Source: an uncultured Oleiphilus sp. (GTDB taxonomy: Bacteria > Pseudomonadota > Gammaproteobacteria > Pseudomonadales > Oleiphilaceae). From it: a DNA stretch of 64,000 bases. Under the pieces are notes generated by a model. The model was not told the DNA's origin, ran no database searches, and was given only the letters and a program-made list of their open reading frames with translations. This document shows, one piece after another, positions 1-7,747 of this stretch; position 1 is the first letter of the stretch; every line of letters starts with the position of its first letter. The stretch covers positions 1 to 64,000 of the forward strand of contig CAJWBE010000023.1 of NCBI GenBank assembly GCA_913020045.1, given 5' to 3'. The position numbers and the translations under genes are program-made.

Positions 1-1085
1 TGGATAAAGCTCCAGTCGAGAATGTTAAAGCCAACGTAAACAGCAATGCCTGCCAACACCGCCATGGGGATTGGTTCGGTTAATCCGCCGGCGACGAGCA
101 CGACTAGCGCGAGAACGGCAGCGCGAATCATGCCTGATACGGGTGATCGAGCGCCTACTTGAATATTTGTTACGGTGCCCATCGTTGCACCCGCACCGGG
201 CAGTGCGCCAAACAAGCCGGAAATCATATTGGCTAAACCCTGACCTCTTAACTCTTTGTCCGAGTCGTGTTCTTTCCGCGTTAATGAGTCGCCAATAACG
301 GCGGTGAGTAGAGTGTCAATACAACCAAGAGTGCCAAGTACCAGAGCATCAATGACCATTGTGGTGAACATTTCTGCGTTAATATAGGGCATCACTAGCG
401 ACGGCAGCCCTGCTTGTATTTCGCCAATACGGCGAATGCTGTCGCTATCAAAGAAGGCGATCGAGATCAGCGTAACAGCCACTAAGGCGACAAGTTGTGC
501 GGGCATGAATTTCTGAAACTTTTTAGGGAGTAAGAACAGAATCCCAAGCGTGAGGAGTCCCAAGAAAAACTCATCAAATTTTATATTGGAAAGCGTATTG
601 GGAAGCTCTAAAAGCGTCCCAGTTACGCCTCCAGCAGGCGCTGCATGGCCGAGTAGGGGAGACAGTTGCAAGAGAATGAGAATCACCCCAATTCCAGACA
701 TAAAGCCAGAAATGACGCTATAGGGCATGAGAGTGATGTATTTGCCTAGCTTTAACGTTCCTAACAGTATTTGAAACGCGCCTGCCATCATCACCACCGT
801 AAACGACATGGCCATGCCAGACTCAGGGTACTTCGCCATAATGCTCGTCAGGACGGCGGTCATAATCACCGTCATGGGGCCGGTTGGTTCAGATATAAGC
901 GTGCTAGAGCCGCCAAAGAAGGCTGCGAAAAAACCAACTAAAATTGCGCCCCAAAGTCCTGCTTCCGCACCTGCGCCGGAAGCAACGCCGAATGCCAATG
1001 CTAAAGGCAGAGAGATGACTGCGGTGGTGACGCCGCCAAATACATCACCCTTTAGGTTTATATCTTCAAAACGAGAACCAAACAA
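1..1085 (-). CDS. SulP family anion transporter (partial, C-terminus outside window)
   Basis: Inner-membrane SulP/SLC26-type permease that would import sulfate, bicarbonate or another anion. About 361 residues are visible. The reading frame begins FGSRFEDINLKGDVFGGVTTAVISLPLALAFG and is rich in membrane helices, with the family's early segment (SEPTGPMTVIMTAV) and the later conserved stretch LRGQGLANMISGLFGALPGAGATMGT. The frame is closed upstream by a TGA just before the chosen start. That start is a TTG at 1085-1083, seven bases after AAGGAG. The C-terminal STAS domain, if present, lies beyond base 1. Substrate cannot be told from sequence; some members of the family carry bicarbonate. No neighbour in the window points to a specific anion. 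Confidence 0.9.
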   Translation of the reverse strand, partial: MFGSRFEDINLKGDVFGGVTTAVISLPLALAFGVASGAGAEAGLWGAILVGFFAAFFGGSSTLISEPTGPMTVIMTAVLTSIMAKYPESGMAMSFTVVMMAGAFQILLGTLKLGKYITLMPYSVISGFMSGIGVILILLQLSPLLGHAAPAGGVTGTLLELPNTLSNIKFDEFFLGLLTLGILFLLPKKFQKFMPAQLVALVAVTLISIAFFDSDSIRRIGEIQAGLPSLVMPYINAEMFTTMVIDALVLGTLGCIDTLLTAVIGDSLTRKEHDSDKELRGQGLANMISGLFGALPGAGATMGTVTNIQVGARSPVSGMIRAAVLALVVLVAGGLTEPIPMAVLAGIAVYVGFNILDWSFI

Positions 1086-1462
1086 AATTCAACTCCTTAA
1101 CAACTTTATGGCTAGAGACCGCAGTCCGAACTCATTCGATGCAAGAGGATACGAAGATTCAAGGCCTTTATCAAAGGTTGTTAAGTACTGATGCTATATA
1201 AGCGCTTGTTGCAAATGGAATTTTAAAATTTTGGAAAAGAATGATGCGGCTATTGGCATAGGATTAAGGCGACGAGATGAGCGAGGGGCCTTAGGCTTGC
1301 TGATATCTAACGGCTTATATTAGAGCGGCAACCGTACGCATCTATTTCGCAGGCGTGTTAAGGCTAAAACAGATGTAATGATAAGCGTACAAAGATGGAG
1401 AGCAAAACGGGGCAGAAGCCGACAAGCTTCCTGCCCCACAATCAGTTAAGGGCATATATTCT
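1086..1462. other. Intergenic region between SulP and REC-GGDEF genes
   Basis: A 377-base gap between two genes on the minus strand. It holds the terminator of the upstream gene near 1403-1438 and must hold the promoter of the SulP gene. The only other thing noted is GGCCTTAGGC near 1287, a weak relative of the dispersed palindrome found elsewhere but with different spacing. I see no small gene in it. Confidence 0.5.
1403..1438 (-). terminator. Rho-independent terminator after the REC-GGDEF gene
   Basis: On the minus strand GGGGCAG (complement of 1431-1437) pairs with CTGCCCC (complement of 1409-1415). An inner GAAGC/GCTTC extends the stem with one bulged base. A TTTT tract follows at 1407-1404. 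It lies 25 bases beyond the stop codon of the gene at 1463-2467. Confidence 0.75.
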
Positions 1463-2467
1463 CTATCCCGCTTGAAGCGTTACGGTTGGCGTGACGACGA
1501 TCGCGTCGGATAAGCACTCACCAATACTTTGACCAAACGTAATATTACTGACGTTGCCAAGGCGAGTCGGCGCCGATATGTGCTGGTCAGGCTGGATGAC
1601 AGGTATTTTCGTTTGGAGCACAAACTGATCGAGGCTGTCGATTTCTCCGCCAAGTGCTGAAGATACATCGGTAGTGACGGTCATTGTTTTGGGTGTTGAA
1701 CCCTTTTTTCGGAGAATATTGAGTGCTTCAACAGCGCGTTGAATATTCGTAGCAACGAGATTCGCACCTTCTGTATTTGTATCGGGTAACACCGCAATAA
1801 AGTGTGTTTCGTCAATTCGGCCAATAAAGTCCAGGGGGCGATTTAGCGTATTTTCAGCTGCAGCAGCAATCATCGATACACAGCTTTGTGCAGCTTCGTA
1901 GCCAAAGGCTTCTTCATACGACGCTAGCGTGTCAATAGCAACGCTAACCAGAGATAGGTGTTGGCCGTATCGTACGCTTTGGTCAATCATTTTTTCAGTG
2001 TACTCGAGTGCAGCGGCTCGGTTTGGCAACTGAGTTAAAGGATCAGTCGTGACTTGCTTCTTGAGTAAGGCATTCTGGTGATACATCGCAGTCATTTTTT
2101 TGTGCAAACTCGATAGCAATTTTACTTTAGAGCGGATTTCAATTTCACTGGCGGTGTCCAGAATGTAGTCATCAATGCCTAGATTCAATGCTTCATTTAC
2201 CGTGTTGTCTTCTCCGTCTTTTATGATCCCGATAACTGGCGTCCACTTTTCAGTGTCGCTGCCTTTAACTTTTTTCAGATAAGCCACAGATGCTTCGCTA
2301 TACGTAGACAAGTCAATTAACACGAGCTGTGGAGGCTTGTTCGAGTTGGCATATTTATGCGCGCCATCGATAGACTTTGCAACGGATACTACTAGCTGTT
2401 CGCGATGTAGGTAGTTGGATAGCTGCTTTGCTGCTTCAGTGTTGCTGTGAATGATTAGCGCCTGCAT
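1463..2467 (-). CDS. Receiver-like protein with degenerate GGDEF domain
   Basis: A 334-residue cytoplasmic protein. Residues 1-120 fold like a response-regulator receiver: an aspartate at residue 52 (VLIDLS) sits in the usual phosphorylation position, but the acidic pair normally found after the first strand is replaced by HSNTE. Residues 140-260 match a GGDEF domain beginning with the usual DPLTQLPNR, yet the signature loop reads GRIDETHF (216-223) in place of RxGGDEF. Diguanylate cyclase activity is therefore unlikely. The protein more plausibly senses GTP or c-di-GMP or works by protein contact. About 60 residues follow the GGDEF-like region and are not recognised. It is a single gene with its own terminator; the adjoining redox cluster is divergently transcribed. 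Confidence 0.75.
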   Translation of the reverse strand: MQALIIHSNTEAAKQLSNYLHREQLVVSVAKSIDGAHKYANSNKPPQLVLIDLSTYSEASVAYLKKVKGSDTEKWTPVIGIIKDGEDNTVNEALNLGIDDYILDTASEIEIRSKVKLLSSLHKKMTAMYHQNALLKKQVTTDPLTQLPNRAAALEYTEKMIDQSVRYGQHLSLVSVAIDTLASYEEAFGYEAAQSCVSMIAAAAENTLNRPLDFIGRIDETHFIAVLPDTNTEGANLVATNIQRAVEALNILRKKGSTPKTMTVTTDVSSALGGEIDSLDQFVLQTKIPVIQPDQHISAPTRLGNVSNITFGQSIGECLSDAIVVTPTVTLQAG

Positions 2468-2584
2468 GTTGTCACCTTTTTGGTAAAAGACTTTGATCTA
2501 GCTGAGCTAGGTTCTAAGTGTTTGCTTAAGTTGGGACAAAGATACCGAGCTGAGCGCTAAGTGGGTATTGACCATATGGCCAAC

Positions 2585-2602
2585 AAACGGCCTAGCCCGT
2601 TT
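2585..2602. promoter_or_regulatory. Dispersed palindrome, copy 1 (AAACGGCCTAGCCCGTTT)
   Basis: An 18-base inverted repeat with 6-base arms (AAACGG/CCGTTT) around CCTAGC. It is related to the consensus ATGGCCTAGGCCAT seen in other gaps of this window. Its centre is 38.5 bases upstream of TACTAT (2632-2637), a possible -10 hexamer, and no good -35 box is present. That layout fits activator-dependent transcription of the redox cluster starting at 2662. An outer, imperfect TTGACC...GGTCAA pair also surrounds it. Confidence 0.5.
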
Positions 2603-2661
2603 GGTCAATACAACGAGGCCGTTTGCTCTTTTACTATGGCGCCTTCAATTGAGGAGCGACC

Positions 2662-5040
2662 ATGACAGATCTTGCTAGCAGTATTGTGAATAATGCGATC
2701 GACGTAACTTGCGTTGACGTTGCAATTATTGGTGCTGGGCCCGCTGGTTTAAGCGCTGCGATTCAAGCGAAGAAACGCCAGTTGAGCCATGTTGTGCTCG
2801 AAGCCAGCCCAGGCGTCGCCCACACAATACATTCTTTTGCGGAGGGTAAGTGGGTAATGGATGAGCCCATCAAGCTACCTCAGCGCAGCGGCTTGTCTTT
2901 TTCAGCCGACACCAAAGAGGGGCTTATACAAAGCTGGCAGGATCAGGCTAAGCAGTACCAAGTTGATATTCGATTCAATCAGCGCGTTGCGGCAATCACC
3001 AAGGCAGGTAGAGGCGACGATCTAAACGAAAGCCAGTTTGTTATCCAAAGTACCTCAGGCAACGAATACTATGTGAAAAAAATTGTGCTCGCGTTTGGCG
3101 TTCAAGGCAAACCTGTCGCGCTTCCGTCCTTAGTCGACCCGATGAGGGTTGCTGACTACCAGATTCCGCAGGATGCAAGTTGGCACAAAAAAAGAATCTT
3201 GATCGTCGGTGCAGGTGATTCCGCTGTAGAAGAAGCCTTACTGCTGTCAAAAACCAACCGTGTTGTGCTATTGAATCGCCGTAGCCACTTCGAGCGCTGT
3301 AAAGCCGCCAATCAGGCGGCAATTAAAAAAGCGATTCTAGAAAAAAAGGTCCAATGCATTTCCAATGGCGAGTTAGTTTCGCTCAGTAAGAGTGATGTGG
3401 GTTCAACGGTGGCTAGGTTCAAAGACGCAAGCTCAAAAAAGCGAGTCGAAGTTGATCAGGTATTAGTGCGGATCGGTACACAGTCGCCGATGGCTGTTTT
3501 TAAATCACTAGGGCTAGATCTTGTAGAAGAAGTCGCAGGCCGGCTTCTTTTAAACGAGTTTGGCGAAACATCAGAGCAAGGAATTTACGCTATTGGTGCC
3601 TTGTCTGGACAGTCTCTGATTAAACAAGGGATGAATCAGGGCATGATCTGCATTGAGCATTTGAGCGGCTATTCGGTTATGCCGACCGAGTTGATGCTGT
3701 TGCAAGAAAAGTTAAACCAGAACGACATCAAAAACTCAGCCCGAGAAGTAATGGCATGGGTTCATGCAACAAGTTTGTTTAAGCACTTGTCAGAAAGCGC
3801 TGTTAGAGAAACATTGATGAGTGCTGAGGTCTTAGTGTTTGAAAAACCCGAAACCCTCATAAACAACGGGCAATATAACGAAGAGCTATTTTTGGTCCTT
3901 GCGGGTGCGTTAGATATTCATACACAAAACGATGACAACTTTGTGATTGATCGCGGTGAGAGCTTTGGTGAGATTACTTTGCTGAGCAAGCAGGCCAGTA
4001 AGTTTTCAGTGGTCGCTCGTAAAGGCTCAGTCATTCTAAAGTTTCCCCAGTCGGCTATCTTCAAGCTGTTGAAAGCGAATCAAGCGTTTAAAAATTCACT
4101 CCTAAAGCTTTACCTAAAGCGCTCATTGAAATGGTTGATGCGCTCTACCATCCCCTCGCACCTACTAGATTTGTTTTTGAAGCAATCGGAGCTTGTTGAG
4201 CTCTTAAAAGGTCAAAAGATCGATGCCGATGGTGAGCTTATCTATCTGCTGGTGAGCGGCTCTGTGTCGGTCGGGCAGGGTGAGGATTATCTGTTTAAAC
4301 AGGGCGGAGGGCAGATCGGTTTTAAAGAGGCGCTTGAACACAAGCCGCTTCCTGCGTTTGAAGTTAATCAAGACTCAACGATTGCTTGGGCGCTGCCGGT
4401 TAGTTTAATTGCTGGATTTCATAACCTGAACCCAGAGTTAGTTAGCCAGCGAATCAATGCAGACCTTGAACTAGTCTCCCATCCGGTGCCACATCAAATT
4501 GGTACCGTGGACCCCGCTAAGTTCGATTTTTTTGCGAATGAAGACTTAGGAAATGCAGGTAACGTTCTCGTGATAGATCGTGAGAAGTGTGTGGGGTGTG
4601 ATGCGTGTGAAACGGCCTGTGCTAGCACACACGACGGCGTATCGAGGCTTGACCGTAAAGCAGGCGTTTTGGTTGATAACCTATTGGTAGCGAGTGCTTG
4701 TCGCCATTGTAAAACACCATCGTGTCTGACGGACTGCCCAGCAGACGCGATCGAACGGAAATCAACGGGCGAAGTCGTTATTAATGACCAATGCATTGGG
4801 TGCGGAAACTGTGCTGAAAGTTGCGTTTATAACGTCATTAGCATGACCACGGAAGCTTCATCTCAATGGCTAAACAAGTGGATACCAAGTATTGGGAGCA
4901 AAGCAGATAAACCGTCAAAGGCGGTTAAGTGTGATTTGTGTGTAAACCAAAAAAATGGCCCAGCTTGCGTTCAAGCTTGCCCAACGGGCGCGGCCCAGCG
5001 TATTAACCCTGCGAAACTTATTCACGCAGTGAACCTTTAA
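2662..5040 (+). CDS. FAD/NAD(P) oxidoreductase with CNB-like and 4x[4Fe-4S] domains
   Basis: A 792-residue fusion protein, predicted cytoplasmic. Residues 18-340 form a thioredoxin-reductase-like flavoprotein: GAGPAG at 24-29 binds FAD, and VGAGDSA near 180 binds NAD(P)H. The redox CxxC of thioredoxin reductase is absent, so it resembles ferredoxin-NADP reductase or YpdA-type enzymes. Residues about 365-480 form a cyclic-nucleotide-binding fold (GESFGEITLL), but the ligand-binding arginine position reads SKFS. A second, weaker CNB-like segment follows. Residues 640-780 carry four ferredoxin-type cysteine groups (CVGCDACETAC, CRHCKTPSCLTDC, CIGCGNCAESC, CDLCVNQKNGPACVQAC) as in DmsB/HybA electron-transfer subunits. 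The start follows GAGGAG. It probably passes electrons between NAD(P)H and the membrane cytochrome encoded next, 20 bases downstream; direction is not known. Confidence 0.85.
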   Translation: MTDLASSIVNNAIDVTCVDVAIIGAGPAGLSAAIQAKKRQLSHVVLEASPGVAHTIHSFAEGKWVMDEPIKLPQRSGLSFSADTKEGLIQSWQDQAKQYQVDIRFNQRVAAITKAGRGDDLNESQFVIQSTSGNEYYVKKIVLAFGVQGKPVALPSLVDPMRVADYQIPQDASWHKKRILIVGAGDSAVEEALLLSKTNRVVLLNRRSHFERCKAANQAAIKKAILEKKVQCISNGELVSLSKSDVGSTVARFKDASSKKRVEVDQVLVRIGTQSPMAVFKSLGLDLVEEVAGRLLLNEFGETSEQGIYAIGALSGQSLIKQGMNQGMICIEHLSGYSVMPTELMLLQEKLNQNDIKNSAREVMAWVHATSLFKHLSESAVRETLMSAEVLVFEKPETLINNGQYNEELFLVLAGALDIHTQNDDNFVIDRGESFGEITLLSKQASKFSVVARKGSVILKFPQSAIFKLLKANQAFKNSLLKLYLKRSLKWLMRSTIPSHLLDLFLKQSELVELLKGQKIDADGELIYLLVSGSVSVGQGEDYLFKQGGGQIGFKEALEHKPLPAFEVNQDSTIAWALPVSLIAGFHNLNPELVSQRINADLELVSHPVPHQIGTVDPAKFDFFANEDLGNAGNVLVIDREKCVGCDACETACASTHDGVSRLDRKAGVLVDNLLVASACRHCKTPSCLTDCPADAIERKSTGEVVINDQCIGCGNCAESCVYNVISMTTEASSQWLNKWIPSIGSKADKPSKAVKCDLCVNQKNGPACVQACPTGAAQRINPAKLIHAVNL

Positions 5041-5060
5041 GAGTCTAAACGGAGAAACTT

Positions 5061-5900
5061 ATGTTTTCATTATCAGGCCCGTTGATTGGGCGATATATTG
5101 CCTTGGTCGCTGCAATACTTATTGTTCCTTATCTGGTGATGCAGCCGATCTTTGGGCATGCCGGTGATACTTCACTTGGTTTGTTTTTTGGTATCGTTGC
5201 TGGCCTTCTCGTTTTGCAGTTGATGTTTTTGGGGATCAAGAAAAGTTACTTTGTTGGCCGTTTTGGAAGTCATCAGCAGTGGGTAGCGATGCACAATTAC
5301 ACAGGCGCAGCATTGTTGCTGATTGCGCTAATGCACGCTGGCTTTAAAGTGAACATGAACTTTCATGGCTTGAGTATGATGCTGATGTTCGTCCTTGTTG
5401 CGTCCGGTTTGGTCGGCGTTGTTGCGTATCGTTTCTTTCCGTCGCTGATTATTAAACTCCGGCCGTGGTTTGATCATGATGAAATCATCCAACACCTGAA
5501 GTCACAGGATTCGACGTTGTTAGCACGTTCATCAAAATCGAGTATTAAGATTAATCACGTAGTCTGGAACTTAGTGCAAGACACAGACTATCGAAGTATC
5601 AAAGATCCATTCAATTCAAGTTTCATGAAAGGCTTGATGATGTTTAAGGATGAGCATAAGCAAATGTTGCGGCTGGAAACCGAAATCAATGACAGTGATA
5701 GCACCTTAGCCGCCGCAAATTCATCAGATACAGATGAGATGAGACGACTGCTAAAGATGAGGGACGCAACGTGCCGTCGGCTTTTGGCTGCCAGTTTGTT
5801 GCAGTACTTAATGGGTGGATGGCGCAAACTTCATCGCGCGATATCGAGTATTTTCGTTGTGTTATTGGTGGTGCATGTTGTGGTTAGTTTTCAGTACTGA
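5061..5900 (+). CDS. Membrane diheme cytochrome b-like protein
   Basis: A 279-residue inner-membrane protein. Hydrophobic helices lie at about 10-30, 38-58, 80-95, 103-125 and 260-277. Two histidine pairs each spaced by 14 residues, H78/H92 and H258/H272, are placed as in b-type cytochromes of the b561 and ferric-reductase-like groups, so two b hemes are likely. A long, mostly polar region (about 130-245) separates the last two helices and probably faces the cytoplasm, where it could dock the oxidoreductase encoded 20 bases upstream. The start ATG follows GGAG. Together with the next gene, a decaheme cytochrome, it suggests electron flow across the inner membrane. Heme ligation is inferred from spacing only. 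Confidence 0.75.
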   Translation: MFSLSGPLIGRYIALVAAILIVPYLVMQPIFGHAGDTSLGLFFGIVAGLLVLQLMFLGIKKSYFVGRFGSHQQWVAMHNYTGAALLLIALMHAGFKVNMNFHGLSMMLMFVLVASGLVGVVAYRFFPSLIIKLRPWFDHDEIIQHLKSQDSTLLARSSKSSIKINHVVWNLVQDTDYRSIKDPFNSSFMKGLMMFKDEHKQMLRLETEINDSDSTLAAANSSDTDEMRRLLKMRDATCRRLLAASLLQYLMGGWRKLHRAISSIFVVLLVVHVVVSFQY

Positions 5901-5963
5901 ACTTAGTCAGGTTAGCCATCACTAGCGACTGTTGTCAGCCGCGATGATTAGGCGTTTACGTCC

Positions 5964-5988
5964 CGCTAGTTTGGTCGTTGAACTAGCG
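5964..5988. repeat. Perfect inverted repeat CGCTAGTT/AACTAGCG
   Basis: Eight-base perfect arms separated by nine bases, in the 184-base gap between the cytochrome b and decaheme genes. No T tract follows, so it is not a typical terminator. It could be an operator or an mRNA hairpin that sets the expression of the decaheme gene apart from the upstream genes. Its role is unknown. Confidence 0.45.
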
Positions 5989-6084
5989 CCGTTGAGACCA
6001 CACTAAATTGCCAAAATAGCTTGTTAGCTTCGGATCCTAGATTACACTTGGTGAGTAATAGGGATTCAAAAAGAGATTGAATTT

Positions 6085-7590
6085 TTGGCGGACAATACAC
6101 ATTTCTGCATCGCGGTTTTTGACAAAGACTTGGGCGAACAGGTCTATCGGAATGAGATCGACGCTGATGAGATTAGCATCGGCAGTAGTGCTGACTGCGA
6201 CGTAAGGCTAAAAGGCGTTGCGCGCATGAGCCTTTCGAGGCTCTCTGTGTCAGAAATAGCCTTGAGTATTGGGGGCAAAACCAAACAGCTAAGCGTACCG
6301 GGCACGCAGTCACTTAGAGGCGGTTGGACTCTTTTCGTTGAACTTGGCCGTAATGAGTCTGAGCTAAATGTTCGTTTTGAAGGCTCGCTTCAATCTTCTC
6401 CGTCAAATGTTGCGGCTGCTCCCTCTAAGAGGCCGGTATTGTCTAAACGCTTAGCCTGGTCAATGCTTTTATGTTTTATCATTTCAATTCCTTTTTGGGT
6501 GCCGGATTTTAGTGTTGTTCCTGAAAACAGTCCTTCAACTAAGAATCTTTCGTCTCAAGGCTCCGTTTTAGCTCGATCCCATTCAGAGCTTTCTTTATCC
6601 GGCTTGTTAGAAGGAACACTAAGCCCCGGGCCGCTTCATCGTGCGCATGCAAATGCGACGGCCGAATGTAAAGATTGTCACCAAGATCAGTTCAGCGCTA
6701 TTCAGATTGAGCCATGTTTGGCTTGCCATACGATGAAGCGGCATTTAACCGAGGCCCAGACCGGTACACATCCATTGTGCGTTACCTGTCATAAAGAGCA
6801 TGAAGACCCTTCCATCCTGATCGTGAAAGATGAGCGTCTATGCTTGCAGTGTCACGCTGAGCACGACACCTTAAAAGGGGTATTAGCTAAAGGGGTTGCC
6901 GTCGACTTAGACGTGATCACTGGATTTCCGCAAACGCACCCCGATTTCGACTTAGCCAAGCAAAGTGACAACGCAGCAAGCAGGCTAAGTTTTTCGCATA
7001 AAACTCATTTGTTAAATGACGACGTCAAATTAGCCAATAACGACCAGCTACTTGGGTGTGTGGATTGCCATAAACCCGACGAACGAGGCGACGGTTTTGT
7101 TCCGGTGACCATGACAGAGCAATGCAGTCAGTGTCATTTAAAACCTGAAACATCGCTAAATGGAAGCGCAGATAAACTTGCCCATATTGAACATGGCGAT
7201 ATGGTGTCACTGTTCACCCATTTCCAAGACGAAAACAAAGATTTGGCATTACACAAGCTTGAAGCGTTCGCTAAACAACAGTGTGAGACTTGCCATGCCT
7301 TGCCCGCTGGCACATTTGACTCAACTCAGCAGCTATATGATTGGCAAGAACAGCAGTCTTTTAGTCGACCTATTTTTGAGAAAGTACGCTTTTCACATAA
7401 AAAGCACGAGGGAAACTTGGAATGTATGGACTGCCACAAGAGTGCGCAAGAGTCGGAGTTTTCGGCTGACAACCTATTACCAGAAATCGAGGCCTGTGGT
7501 ACTTGCCATCAAAGCGAGCCTGAACACGATAAAGTGATCGAAACGCGCTGCGCTGATTGTCATTATTTTCATACGATTGATTGGGATTAG
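6085..7590 (+). CDS. FHA-like, membrane-anchored decaheme cytochrome c
   Basis: A 501-residue protein. Residues 1-110 look like a forkhead-associated (FHA) fold (ISIGSSADCDVRL), though the phosphothreonine-binding arginine and the SxxH motif are not intact. One membrane helix at about 125-147 (LAWSMLLCFIISIPFWV) follows, then a periplasmic part with ten CXXCH heme-attachment motifs: CKDCH, CLACH, CVTCH, CLQCH, CVDCH, CSQCH, CETCH, CMDCH, CGTCH, CADCH. The topology puts the FHA-like domain in the cytoplasm and the hemes in the periplasm. The start is TTG at 6085, nine bases after AAAGAG; an in-frame TGA at 6052 rules out a longer protein. It is the third gene of the redox cluster and probably accepts or donates electrons through the cytochrome b. 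Partners beyond the periplasm are not visible. Confidence 0.85.
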   Translation: MADNTHFCIAVFDKDLGEQVYRNEIDADEISIGSSADCDVRLKGVARMSLSRLSVSEIALSIGGKTKQLSVPGTQSLRGGWTLFVELGRNESELNVRFEGSLQSSPSNVAAAPSKRPVLSKRLAWSMLLCFIISIPFWVPDFSVVPENSPSTKNLSSQGSVLARSHSELSLSGLLEGTLSPGPLHRAHANATAECKDCHQDQFSAIQIEPCLACHTMKRHLTEAQTGTHPLCVTCHKEHEDPSILIVKDERLCLQCHAEHDTLKGVLAKGVAVDLDVITGFPQTHPDFDLAKQSDNAASRLSFSHKTHLLNDDVKLANNDQLLGCVDCHKPDERGDGFVPVTMTEQCSQCHLKPETSLNGSADKLAHIEHGDMVSLFTHFQDENKDLALHKLEAFAKQQCETCHALPAGTFDSTQQLYDWQEQQSFSRPIFEKVRFSHKKHEGNLECMDCHKSAQESEFSADNLLPEIEACGTCHQSEPEHDKVIETRCADCHYFHTIDWD

Positions 7591-7601
7591 GTGTAAGCGA
7601 G

Positions 7602-7626
7602 TGATGCAGGCGAACAGCCTGCATCA
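7602..7626 (+). terminator. Strong hairpin ending the redox cluster
   Basis: TGATGCAGGC (7602-7611) and GCCTGCATCA (7617-7626) pair perfectly around a five-base loop, 11 bases after the decaheme gene stop. There is no T run, so termination may depend on Rho, or the hairpin may mainly protect the mRNA end. It lies between convergent genes. Confidence 0.5.
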
Positions 7627-7747
7627 TCGGGAAGTTCAATTACTCTAGCTAGCTTACCTTGGCGCTCTTGTCTCAAGAACCTATTCGTGTTGCCACTTAG
7701 AGTCCGTACAAGAGGGCGCGGCCCCCACGCAATTTCTGTTAGAACTG

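Noticed and set aside
808-1191. A 127-codon plus-strand frame over the SulP gene
   Set aside because: The opposite strand encodes a clear SulP transporter; the plus-strand frame has no family match and no start signal.
1280-1296. GGCCTTAGGC as a further palindrome copy
   Set aside because: The core has an extra base, so the half-sites are differently spaced from the other copies.
2662-3700. Thioredoxin reductase identity for the flavoprotein
   Set aside because: The FAD and NAD(P)H motifs fit but the redox-active CxxC is missing.
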